In this document: positions 28,143 through 35,640 of the stretch, one piece after another
How the letters are laid out: each line of letters opens with the position of its first letter
Position numbering within the stretch: the stretch's first letter is position 1
Assembly (NCBI GenBank): GCA_947463135.1
Contig: CANHTA010000007.1
Coordinates: 1 to 44,355 of the forward strand
DNA: 44,355 nt
Direction of reading: 5' to 3'
Source: Gemmatimonadota bacterium
Lineage (GTDB): Bacteria > Gemmatimonadota > Gemmatimonadetes > Gemmatimonadales > Gemmatimonadaceae
Position numbers and translations under genes: made by a program
Notes under the pieces: model-generated
Database searches by the model: none
What the model was told of the DNA's origin: nothing
Seen by the model: the letters and a program-made list of their open reading frames with translations, nothing else

Positions 28143-29165
28143 ATGTCTGTTGCCGAAGCGGCTGCGTGGCCGATTCAAGACGAATCGATCATCGTAGACG
28201 ACGTTGTGCTGGAGTCCGGCGAGCGCCTGGCGCGCGTGCAGGTGCGTTATCGGTTGGAAGGCGCGCTGAACGCGGCGCGCGACAATCTGGTGCTGGTGGT
28301 TCACGCCCTCACAGGCACCGTGCAGGCGAGTGCGTGGTGGAAGGGCGTGATTGGCGCCAATGCCGCCATCGACCCTACACGCCATGCCGTGCTCTGTGCC
28401 AACCTGCTTGGCGGATGTGATGGGACCACCGGCCCCACCCATGACGCCCCGAATGCCCTGCCGGCATTCAGCACGCGCGACCAAGCCGCGTTACTGGCGC
28501 GTCTCCTCGACGCGCTCGGGGTACCGAAGGCGCTATTGGTGTGCGGCGGTTCGCTGGGCGGTATGGTGACGTTGGAGTTTGCCGCGAGCTTCCCCACACG
28601 CCTGGAGGCGGCCGTGGTTCTTGCGGCGCCGGCGGCACAAACGGCGCAAGGCATTGCGTGGAACGCCATCATGCGGCGCGCGATCGCCATTGGCGGCGCA
28701 GAACACGGACTCGCTTTGGCGCGCATGGTTGGCATGCTGAGCTATCGGACCCCCGACGGACTTGAGCGTCGGTTCGGACGCACGCGCGGTGAAAACGGCC
28801 GCTTTCGGGTGACCGACTGGCTCACCGTGCACGGTGAGAAGCTTGTTGCTCGCTTTGATGCCGACAGCTACGGCGCGCTTATCGATGCCATGGATGAACA
28901 TGATGTCGGTCGCGGGCGCGGTGGGATGACCGCCGCCCTTGAGGCCGTGGGTGATCGGCTCACCGGGGTTGGCATTCCGGGCGATCTCCTCTATCCAGCC
29001 GACTGCGTGCGTGAATGGACGGATGCGGCGAAGGCCACGTTTGTGGAGCTGCCGTCGGTACACGGTCACGATGCCTTTCTGTTGGAAGCGGACCGTGTAT
29101 CGGCGGTGATCGCCACCGCGTTGCAGGAGGCCGAGGCACGCCGCTCGTTAACCGCGCCGAAATAA
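28143..29165 (+). CDS. metX: Homoserine O-acyltransferase (MetX family)
   Basis: A 340-residue alpha/beta-hydrolase-fold acyltransferase that activates homoserine at the start of methionine synthesis. Recognisable parts are VVHALTGT, NLLGGCDGTTGPT (about 88-99) and the nucleophile elbow CGGSLGGM (Ser 137). The acid is probably Asp 287 in YPADCVREW, and the catalytic His is in VHGHDAF (His 309). It is slightly shorter than typical MetX. Acetyl versus succinyl specificity cannot be settled by eye. The ATG at 28143 has GGAGAG seven bases ahead; an in-frame GTG at 28101 is less likely. A SAM-II-type riboswitch precedes it, strongly supporting a methionine role. Another sulfhydrylation enzyme (metY/metZ) is not in the window. 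Confidence 0.92.
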   Translation: MSVAEAAAWPIQDESIIVDDVVLESGERLARVQVRYRLEGALNAARDNLVLVVHALTGTVQASAWWKGVIGANAAIDPTRHAVLCANLLGGCDGTTGPTHDAPNALPAFSTRDQAALLARLLDALGVPKALLVCGGSLGGMVTLEFAASFPTRLEAAVVLAAPAAQTAQGIAWNAIMRRAIAIGGAEHGLALARMVGMLSYRTPDGLERRFGRTRGENGRFRVTDWLTVHGEKLVARFDADSYGALIDAMDEHDVGRGRGGMTAALEAVGDRLTGVGIPGDLLYPADCVREWTDAAKATFVELPSVHGHDAFLLEADRVSAVIATALQEAEARRSLTAPK

Positions 29166-29168
29166 GGG

Positions 29169-29186
29169 CGCGCTGAGATCAGCGCG
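29169..29186. terminator. Hairpin between convergent metX and HLHP-module gene
   Basis: CGCGCTG (29169-29175) and CAGCGCG (29180-29186) form a 7-bp stem with an AGAT tetraloop, 4 bp after the metX stop and covering the minus-strand stop codon. There is no T-run on either side, so it is at best a weak bidirectional terminator. Confidence 0.4.
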
Positions 29187-30804
29187 GCGCCTCCGGTACG
29201 GTAACGTCGAACGCCGCGGTTTCTACTGTGCCGTTTCGCCGTACCTGCACAAACACGCGATAAGCACCGGCGCTTGGAAAGGCAAAGGGAAACGCCAAGC
29301 TGCTGGCGGAGGGAGCATGCATCGCGTGCGTGAGCGAATCAGGCGTGACCGCTGCAGGCGTGACCTCATCGGTCACAACCGTGTCGCCGCGTTCGCGGCG
29401 CATGAGCTGCGCCTGCGCGGTCATGCTTGCGCTGCCCATGGGATGCAGATGTACGAAGACGCCGGCATCACGACGGAGCACCATGGCGTGGCCACCCATG
29501 CCCATGTACGGTGTGAGCGATGCGGCCGTGCCATCGGCATTGGTTACCGTGACGGTTAAGCGAAAGTCACGCCCGGCGCGAACGGGCGCATCAGGCGCCA
29601 TGCGGATGGCGCCCCCCAGCGGCAGGGGATACTGTTCCCCGAGCGGTACGGGCGTTACCGCACGCCATGCATCGTCGGCGTCGAAGGGCGGCACGGTTGG
29701 CGAAAACGCCGCAAGGGCGCGCTCCTCCCCGGGCACCACCGGTGCCACGGGAAGATCAACGGTATCAACCAGCGTCCGCTGCGCACCGTTCTGCAACAAG
29801 AGATCGCCAAACAGAAAGTATCGCCCGGCGGGAAGATCAGGCAGGCGCGTGACAAACGTATCGGGATGCACGCGCAAAGGGTGCAGATGCGCGAGCGCAC
29901 TTTCAGTGGGCGCCCCATCGGCACGAATCAGAAACAGATGCATCAACTTGCCATGATCGGGCAACAGCGGCCCAAAGCGATTCATCAGCCACAGCGAATC
30001 GGTGATGGCCATGGTGAGCAGACGATCGGCATTCACCAACCGCACCGCCGATTGCATGGCAATAGGCTTGAGCAAACTCCGCTGGTAGGCGCGGTCTTCC
30101 ACGTTCCACCACGTTGCACCACCTAAGAGTGCAACCGTGAGAATTGCTGCCCCCGAAGCCATCGCAATGCGTCCACCGCGCACGCGGGCCGGAGACGGCG
30201 ACTGCCCCGGGGGCACGGGCCCTTCGCGCACCGAGGCCCCGATGATCGTGAGCATCCCCGCCACCAACAGCAGGCCGAGTGCCGCGAGCACCGCCCCCAT
30301 CCCCCGCTCCATACCAAGGGTACGGGTGGCACTGGTCTGCATGGGCACCACCACAAACCCATTGCCTGCCGGCCCCTCCAGCGCGACATACACCGAGTAC
30401 ACACTGGCCGTCATAATCCACAGGTCGTGTGCCCACACGCCCGGATCCCCTGGCACCATGGCCGCGTCTTCAGCCGGCGGCGCCCCCTTGGTACCCACAT
30501 TCCATTGCGCGGCGCGCACGGTCACGCGTGTGGGCGTTCCCTGAAGCACGCGTACCGTGATCGGCACCTGAGCGGGCACCACACCGGGGGGACTGATCAG
30601 GACGCGAACGGGATAGCCCCCCGCCTGCCCTTCAAAGACCACTTGGTTGGTGCCGATATGGGCCGACAGCAGTGTCCACGCCAACGCCGCACCGCCAAGA
30701 GCCGTGAGGCGTGCGCCGAGGCGTGCGAGGAAGGCTCCGCGAGCACGCACCACGGCGGTGGGTACGGCGGTCACCGGCGCACCGAACGCAGCCAGTTGCC
30801 CCAT
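29179..30804 (-). CDS. Membrane-anchored protein with two HLHP modules, putative metal-related
   Basis: A 541-residue protein. An N-terminal hydrophobic segment (about 32-48) precedes a beta-rich domain (about 60-155: YPVRVLISPPGVVPAQVPITVRV, then DLWIMTASVYSVYVALEG). Two membrane helices follow (about 168-190 and 213-232). Then come two modules with similar His patterns, GKLMHLFLIRADG...ALAHLHPL (His 289, 306, 308) and GGHAMVLRRDAGVFVHLHPMG (His 439, 452, 454). I recall HLHP modules from exported proteins of copper and heavy-metal regions. The end (SAGAYRVFVQVRRNG) looks like a YtkA-type beta-sandwich strand. The function is not established; metal binding is inferred from the His pattern. 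It overlaps the upstream membrane-protein gene by 34 bp, so the two are co-translated. Confidence 0.75.
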   Translation of the reverse strand: MGQLAAFGAPVTAVPTAVVRARGAFLARLGARLTALGGAALAWTLLSAHIGTNQVVFEGQAGGYPVRVLISPPGVVPAQVPITVRVLQGTPTRVTVRAAQWNVGTKGAPPAEDAAMVPGDPGVWAHDLWIMTASVYSVYVALEGPAGNGFVVVPMQTSATRTLGMERGMGAVLAALGLLLVAGMLTIIGASVREGPVPPGQSPSPARVRGGRIAMASGAAILTVALLGGATWWNVEDRAYQRSLLKPIAMQSAVRLVNADRLLTMAITDSLWLMNRFGPLLPDHGKLMHLFLIRADGAPTESALAHLHPLRVHPDTFVTRLPDLPAGRYFLFGDLLLQNGAQRTLVDTVDLPVAPVVPGEERALAAFSPTVPPFDADDAWRAVTPVPLGEQYPLPLGGAIRMAPDAPVRAGRDFRLTVTVTNADGTAASLTPYMGMGGHAMVLRRDAGVFVHLHPMGSASMTAQAQLMRRERGDTVVTDEVTPAAVTPDSLTHAMHAPSASSLAFPFAFPSAGAYRVFVQVRRNGTVETAAFDVTVPEAPR

Positions 30805-31970
30805 GCCAGCCCGGTGCGCGCCGATAACACTGCCAACAGCGCGGCGAGGCCAAAGGCACGGACCGCCTGCGCGGTGGACTCCTCCGCAAACTGTCGCATG
30901 GGACGCATCCAGTTTGGCGGCATCATGTACGGAATGTTGTCCGTGTTAAAAAACCAGTTTCGCGAGGCGTCGCTCACGAGAAAGTTGGCAAAGGGCCATT
31001 GCGTTGCCACGTGCACTATCAGGAACAACCCACCGAGTGCCGTGGCCTGCACCCAGAGATTTCGCGCACGAAGCCGTGGCATCACCAGATCAATGCAGAG
31101 CGCCGGGGCCAGCAGCAACAACGGGAAGTCCAGCGATACCATGTGCGTTACCGCCGTGCGGATGGGCCCAAGCTTGGGCGATCCTTCAAAGAGCGGCAGC
31201 AGCCACGCCTGTACGCACATCACCACCGTGTACACCAGCGCCGTGGCCGTGGCCCCATAGCGAAGCCGCGTGCTCCGCGATGCGGCGACCAGCGCAAAGG
31301 GGAAAACCAGCGACGACACCGCGTAGAAAATGCCGCGGTGCATCAACTCGCGCGGATGATACTCCGTGGTGAAAATCGAGAGCATCCCGAGCACCAATCC
31401 ACCGGCATACGCCACAATCCACGGGGCGATACCCGCCGACGCACCGTCAGCCTCGGCGCGATCCGCTTCGCGTCCTTGTTCGGCCACCGCCATGATGAGG
31501 GCGCCGCCCAGGATCGTGATAAACCCCAGGGCGAGGATGGCGTGGGGCGGACTGATGATTTTGACATCGAGTCCGTAGGCGGCATGCCACCAATCGTCGA
31601 AGGGCGCCGAGGTGAGCATGGCGACAGCGCCCCAGATGCAGAGCCAGCCACCGAGCGGCCCGCGGAACAGGCGCCAGATGGTGACGCCGTCGGCGGCTTG
31701 GCCCGGGGAGAAAAAGGATCGCCGAAGCACTTCGTAGCCGGAGGCGAGGCCGGCGACGGCGCCACCGGTGTAGATCGCCAAGTGGGCCGGCGTCCAAAAC
31801 GTGTCACGACCAATCGTCATGTGCCACGAAATGTCCCAGATGAGCCCCACGATCACGCTGGTGGCGGCGAAGATCACGGCCGCCAATTGCCAAGGCAGCG
31901 CGATGCGGGAGGCGTGCGTACGGCGCTGGGCCTGTTCGCGCCCGGGAAGCGTTACAGCAGGTGCATGCAT
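30771..31970 (-). CDS. Polytopic membrane protein of unknown function
   Basis: A 399-residue protein with roughly nine to ten hydrophobic segments. Conserved-looking polar residues sit at helix ends: WDISWHMTIGRDTFWTPAHLAIY, FDDWWHAAYGLDVKIISPPHAILALG and TEYHPRELMHRGIFY. Repeated Trp-His, Asp and His residues suggest bound metal, haem or a quinone rather than a simple transporter, but I do not recognise the family. The ATG at 31970 lies 1 bp after the stop of the P1-type peptidase gene. The 3' end overlaps the HLHP-module gene by 34 bp. The three genes therefore form one tightly packed operon. An in-frame ATG at 31994 inside the peptidase gene is a less likely start. Confidence 0.75.
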   Translation of the reverse strand: MHAPAVTLPGREQAQRRTHASRIALPWQLAAVIFAATSVIVGLIWDISWHMTIGRDTFWTPAHLAIYTGGAVAGLASGYEVLRRSFFSPGQAADGVTIWRLFRGPLGGWLCIWGAVAMLTSAPFDDWWHAAYGLDVKIISPPHAILALGFITILGGALIMAVAEQGREADRAEADGASAGIAPWIVAYAGGLVLGMLSIFTTEYHPRELMHRGIFYAVSSLVFPFALVAASRSTRLRYGATATALVYTVVMCVQAWLLPLFEGSPKLGPIRTAVTHMVSLDFPLLLLAPALCIDLVMPRLRARNLWVQATALGGLFLIVHVATQWPFANFLVSDASRNWFFNTDNIPYMMPPNWMRPMRQFAEESTAQAVRAFGLAALLAVLSARTGLAWGNWLRSVRR

Positions 31971-31971
31971 G

Positions 31972-33153
31972 TCAGCGGGATCCCCGAATACCACGAGCTT
32001 CCAAAAGAGTGCGGACCGAGTCGATCGGCAGCGGATTCACACGACCGCTGGTTGACCTGACCGGAGTGGCCATGAGCATCGCGTTATACAATGACTCTTC
32101 GGTGGCCTCCGTTACCGCTTGAAACAACGCCGACATCGCTTCGTTCCCGATTTCCTCGTTCGCATGCACCGTGACGTCGGGCGATCGGCGCACCCGCAGC
32201 GAGGTGGAAAAGGCCAGGACATAATCCCCCGACCCGTTGGAGGCACTCGAACCGGTTCTGGCCAGCCCCATCACCGCGCGAGCGGCGAGTCGCTCCAGGT
32301 TTCGTGACAGGATCGGCGCGTCGGTGGCGATCACGATCATGCACGAGCCATCGCCCCGCTCCGCCCCGCTGTCCCCTGACGGCGACCGTCCTCCCAGCGG
32401 CTGGACATCACGCTGAAAGGCATACCGTCCCAGCAGCGGACCAACGGGCACGCCCGCCATCTGCAATACGCCGCCATAGTTGCCCTGCACCAGCACCCCA
32501 ACCGTGTAGCCCCCCAATGACGCCGGCAGCTTCCGGGAGCTGGTTCCGATGCCGCCTTTCCAGCCAAACATGACCGTGCCGTGCGCGGCCCCCACACTCC
32601 CTTCGGCCACCGGCCCGGTGTCGGCGATGGCGAGGGCTTGTCTAACGGCGGCCGCCATGCCGGGGCGTGCGGTCGTAGCATTCAGCTGGCCGTCATTGGT
32701 CTCCCCCACCACGGGATTAATGGAGCGGACCCTCGCATTCTCAGGCTTGGTCAACATGTACTGCGCCAAGGCTTCGCCCACCTGCCAGATGCACAGGGTA
32801 CAGGTGAGCAACAGCGGGGTCTCCAACTCGCCAAGCTCCCGGAGTTGGGTGGCGCCAAGCAGCTTGCCGAAGCCATTCCCCACGTGCAGCGCGGCGGGTA
32901 CGCGGTCGCGGAACAGGTCGCCCGCGTGGGGGACGATGGCCGTGACCCCGGTCCGGATGGAGTCGCCCATTGAGAGAGTGGCATGACCAACGCGTACTCC
33001 CGCAACATCGGTGATGGCGTTGTGCGCGCCGGGCGTAAACACGCCGGGAGCCAGCCCAAGCTGTCGCGCGCGAAGCTGAGCCAAGGCGGGGGTCACCGGC
33101 GTGAACAGACAGAGGGCAAGCCCGAAGGCGACGAACCGCGTGAGCAGACGCAT
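31972..33153 (-). CDS. P1-family peptidase (DmpA/BapA-like), exported
   Basis: A 393-residue Ntn-type aminopeptidase. The signal peptide MRLLTRFVAFGLALCLF ends at PALA/Q. The family core is clear: GVFTPGAHNAITDVAGVRVGHATL, AALHVGNGFGKLLG, SINPVVGETNDGQLN, VGAAHGTVMFGWKGGIGTSSR, QGNYGG and NGSGDYVLAFST. DmpA-type precursors cleave themselves before a Ser that becomes the N-terminal nucleophile. By my alignment this is the Ser of GDGSCMIVIATDAP (about residue 270). Members release D-amino acids, beta-amino acids or N-terminal residues from small peptides. The frame is open to 33207, but the signal peptide supports the ATG at 33153. There is no visible Shine-Dalgarno. It is divergent from holB, with a TGCATATTGCA palindrome in the 56-bp gap, and heads an operon with two membrane proteins. 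Confidence 0.9.
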   Translation of the reverse strand: MRLLTRFVAFGLALCLFTPVTPALAQLRARQLGLAPGVFTPGAHNAITDVAGVRVGHATLSMGDSIRTGVTAIVPHAGDLFRDRVPAALHVGNGFGKLLGATQLRELGELETPLLLTCTLCIWQVGEALAQYMLTKPENARVRSINPVVGETNDGQLNATTARPGMAAAVRQALAIADTGPVAEGSVGAAHGTVMFGWKGGIGTSSRKLPASLGGYTVGVLVQGNYGGVLQMAGVPVGPLLGRYAFQRDVQPLGGRSPSGDSGAERGDGSCMIVIATDAPILSRNLERLAARAVMGLARTGSSASNGSGDYVLAFSTSLRVRRSPDVTVHANEEIGNEAMSALFQAVTEATEESLYNAMLMATPVRSTSGRVNPLPIDSVRTLLEARGIRGSR

Positions 33154-33209
33154 GGGAGGGGTGTGGGGCGGACTGACGAGGAGACGTGGGTTCCCTGCAT
33201 ATTGCACAC

Positions 33210-34301
33210 ATGTCGCTTCGCCCGCTTTACGGACATGCTGCCCTGCGGCACCGGCTCACATCGGCGGCCTCCGATGACCGGCTCCCGGCCAGCCTGCTGC
33301 TGCAGGGTCGGCGCGGGGTCGGCAAACAGCGCCTGGCCCTGTGGCTTGGTCAGTATCTCCTGTGCGATCGGGCGCTGGCCGACCGGTTACCGGAGCCCTG
33401 TGGCAGCTGCCCCCAGTGTCGCTATGCCGTCCGCGTGGTCCACCCGGATCTTCACTGGTTCTTCCCGCGGCCTCGATTGAAAGACGGTGATGCGTCCCCC
33501 GAGGAGATCAAAGCGGACTACGACGACGTGATCAGGGAGCGCATGGAGGCGGAGGGGCTCTGGGCACCCAGCCTCGGCACCGAGGGACTCCATGTGCGGA
33601 CCATGCGAGCCCTCGTGCATCAGTCCACCCGGCGACCGGCCATGGCGCAGCGGGCCGTGTTCGTGGTCGGCGACGCTGAACGGATGATCACGCAGCTGGG
33701 CGGTGACCACGGCGCGAACGCGTTCCTGAAGCTGCTTGAGGAGCCGCCCCCAAGCACCACGCTCATTTTGACGACCAGTGAACCGGGCAACCTGTTGCCC
33801 ACCATCACGTCGCGCGTGGTCGCCATTCGCGTGCTGCCCCTTGGGCAACAGGACATGGAGGACTTTCTCGACGACGCGGCGGTGGCGCGAAAACTCTCCC
33901 GCGTCCCGCGAGCGGACGCCTTGGCGCGCATGAACGGCGCGCCCGGCGAGCTGTTTGGGGCCGATTCCATGACCGCGGCGCTCGCCGCGGCGCAGCGCAT
34001 GCTCGATGCGGCGTTAGAACCCTCCACCCCGAATGGCTCCGCCGAACGGATCAAGGTGGCGGCGCGTCAGGGCGTGGCCGGCGCGCGCGGCACCTTCACC
34101 GATATCCTCGAAGCCCTCACGCATCTGTTGCATCGTCGCGTGCAAGAGCTGGTGTCCCTTGGTCGGGACGTGGACGCACGGCGCACGGCTTCCGCCGTGA
34201 TGCTGGTTGAACACACGAAGGCCAAGGCGCAGGGCAACCTGAGCCCCCAACTCCTCAGCGCGGCGTTACTGACCTCCCTTCATCGCACCCTTCGCCCATG
34301 A
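33210..34301 (+). CDS. holB: DNA polymerase III delta' subunit (clamp-loader ATPase-like)
   Basis: A 363-residue AAA+ protein. The start MSLRPLYGHAALRHRL is the usual HolB opening. The P-loop region GRRGVGKQ (33-40) ends in Gln instead of Ser/Thr, in line with delta' not needing full ATPase activity. A zinc module has four Cys (52, 64, 67 and 70 in LLCDRALADRLPEPCGSCPQC), followed by VVHPDLHWF. NAFLKLLEEPPPSTTLILTTSEPGNLLPTITSR is the sensor-1 and helix region. There is an insertion of about 30 residues after HPDLHWF (KDGDASPEEIKADYDDVIRERM). It loads the sliding clamp with other clamp-loader subunits not present here. The ATG at 33210 is preferred over 33186. Its stop overlaps the moaC start as ATGA. 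Confidence 0.9.
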   Translation: MSLRPLYGHAALRHRLTSAASDDRLPASLLLQGRRGVGKQRLALWLGQYLLCDRALADRLPEPCGSCPQCRYAVRVVHPDLHWFFPRPRLKDGDASPEEIKADYDDVIRERMEAEGLWAPSLGTEGLHVRTMRALVHQSTRRPAMAQRAVFVVGDAERMITQLGGDHGANAFLKLLEEPPPSTTLILTTSEPGNLLPTITSRVVAIRVLPLGQQDMEDFLDDAAVARKLSRVPRADALARMNGAPGELFGADSMTAALAAAQRMLDAALEPSTPNGSAERIKVAARQGVAGARGTFTDILEALTHLLHRRVQELVSLGRDVDARRTASAVMLVEHTKAKAQGNLSPQLLSAALLTSLHRTLRP

Positions 34302-34804
34302 CGCCAGACCAGCCGGAAGTACCCGGGCGCTCCCTGTCGCACCTCGATGCCACCGGCCATTTCGCCATGGTGGATGTCGCCAACAAGCCCGTTGCTGTTC
34401 GATCGGCGCTCGCCAGTGGCTCGATTCGAATGGAGGTGAGCACGTTTAACGCCATACAGAACAACACGTTAAAGAAAGGCGATGTGATTCCAGTTGCACG
34501 ACTGGCCGGCCTGCAGGCGGCAAAGCGGACGGCCGAACTGATCCCACTTTGTCACCAAATCCCTTTGTCTGCCGTAGACGTTCGGGTTAGCTTTGATGAT
34601 TCCCTTCCGGGCCTTCGGGTGGAGGGATTCGCCAAAACCACCGCGCAAACCGGGGTGGAGATGGAGGCGCTGACCGCCGTGGCCTTGTCTTTGCTTACGA
34701 TATACGACATGGCCAAGGCAATTGACCGGACGATGGTGATCTCGGAAATCGTGCTGCGCGAGAAACGCGGCGGCACATCGGGAGACTTCATCAGCGGTCC
34801 CTAA
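34298..34804 (+). CDS. moaC: Cyclic pyranopterin monophosphate synthase
   Basis: A 168-residue enzyme of molybdenum-cofactor synthesis. It forms cyclic pyranopterin monophosphate from the MoaA product. Diagnostic segments are LSHLDATGHFAMVDVANKPV (about 13-32), LKKGDVIPVARLAGLQAAKRTAELIPLCHQIPL (58-90), AQTGVEMEALTAV, IYDMAKAIDRTMVISEIVLREKRGGTSGDF. The catalytic region around Cys 85-His 86 is intact apart from Gln in place of the more common Pro. It is translationally coupled to holB (ATGA), a pairing of unrelated functions. A MOSC-domain protein elsewhere in the window could use the cofactor. Confidence 0.96.
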   Translation: MTPDQPEVPGRSLSHLDATGHFAMVDVANKPVAVRSALASGSIRMEVSTFNAIQNNTLKKGDVIPVARLAGLQAAKRTAELIPLCHQIPLSAVDVRVSFDDSLPGLRVEGFAKTTAQTGVEMEALTAVALSLLTIYDMAKAIDRTMVISEIVLREKRGGTSGDFISGP

Positions 34805-34827
34805 GTGTCCTGTGATCAAGAGGTGTC

Positions 34828-35622
34828 ATGACCGATTCGATCCATACTGTTCCAAACCGCAGTGCAGTTGCTCGTCGGCGACGGATGCATCGTCGCTATG
34901 CCACACGGCGGCTCGCGAAGGTCTTTACGGCGGCTGTGATTGTGTTCTCGTTGGCCCTGTTAGCCACCCCCGAGCCCTCACCACGAGGCTCGGCGCCGGA
35001 TCCATCAGGCAGCAGGGGCCCACTCGCCGCACCAACGGCGCCCGCCATGGGCAGTTTGCCGATCCAGCCGCTCTGGCGACCGGCCGGCGAGGTGCTCAAG
35101 CGATCAAAGGCCGCATCGGCCCCGGCACTCCCCTTTGGCCCAGACCTCAAGGAACGGGCGCGCGGGGAATCACTCAGTCGCTGGCACCGCATTTACACGT
35201 ACAGCGCACAGTACCGGGTGAAACCGGAGCTGGCCCGCCGCATCTTCGACGCCGCCATCACCGCCGGCATCGAACCCGAGCTAGGGTTCCGGCTGGTTCG
35301 CGTGGAAAGTGAGTTCAACCCGAGCGCCGTCAGCCCGGCCGGGGCCTTGGGGCTTACCCAGCTCATGCTGGGCACGGCACGCGAGTTTCAGTCCAACGTC
35401 ACCCGCGACCAACTGCTCGACCCCGACATTAACCTCCGCATTGGCTTTACCTACCTCCGCGGACTGATTCGCGAGTACAAGGGCAACCTCAAACTCGCCC
35501 TCCTGGTGTACAACCGTGGGCCGGTGGCCGTGCAACGATCGCTCAGCATGGGACTGGATCCGGCCAATGGCTACGACAGCATGGTGACCAAAGGCTACCG
35601 CGGCCGCGGGTATCTCGACTAA
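34828..35622 (+). CDS. Lytic transglycosylase (SLT domain), membrane-anchored
   Basis: A 264-residue protein. A basic N-terminus and one hydrophobic segment (about 30-47: KVFTAAVIVFSLALLA) serve as an uncleaved anchor or signal. A Pro/Ser-rich linker follows to about 105, then an SLT domain (about 118-258). The catalytic Glu is Glu 160 in LVRVESEFNPSAVSPAGALGLTQLM, with a supporting LLVYNRGP. Such enzymes cut the MurNAc-GlcNAc bond in peptidoglycan with formation of 1,6-anhydroMurNAc. The ATG at 34828 has AAGAGG at good spacing. It follows moaC by 23 bp and may share its transcript. It converges on another murein hydrolase gene, with a terminator inside that gene's 3' end. Confidence 0.92.
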   Translation: MTDSIHTVPNRSAVARRRRMHRRYATRRLAKVFTAAVIVFSLALLATPEPSPRGSAPDPSGSRGPLAAPTAPAMGSLPIQPLWRPAGEVLKRSKAASAPALPFGPDLKERARGESLSRWHRIYTYSAQYRVKPELARRIFDAAITAGIEPELGFRLVRVESEFNPSAVSPAGALGLTQLMLGTAREFQSNVTRDQLLDPDINLRIGFTYLRGLIREYKGNLKLALLVYNRGPVAVQRSLSMGLDPANGYDSMVTKGYRGRGYLD

Positions 35623-35640
35623 ACCGCCGGCGTTTTTCGC

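Noticed and set aside
28084-28197. Short upstream open frame after the GGAGG in the metX leader
   Set aside because: A GTG-started frame of 37 codons runs out of frame into metX. Its Arg/Trp/Ser-rich product looks like chance, and the GGAGG sits in a hairpin loop. It was kept only as part of the leader description.
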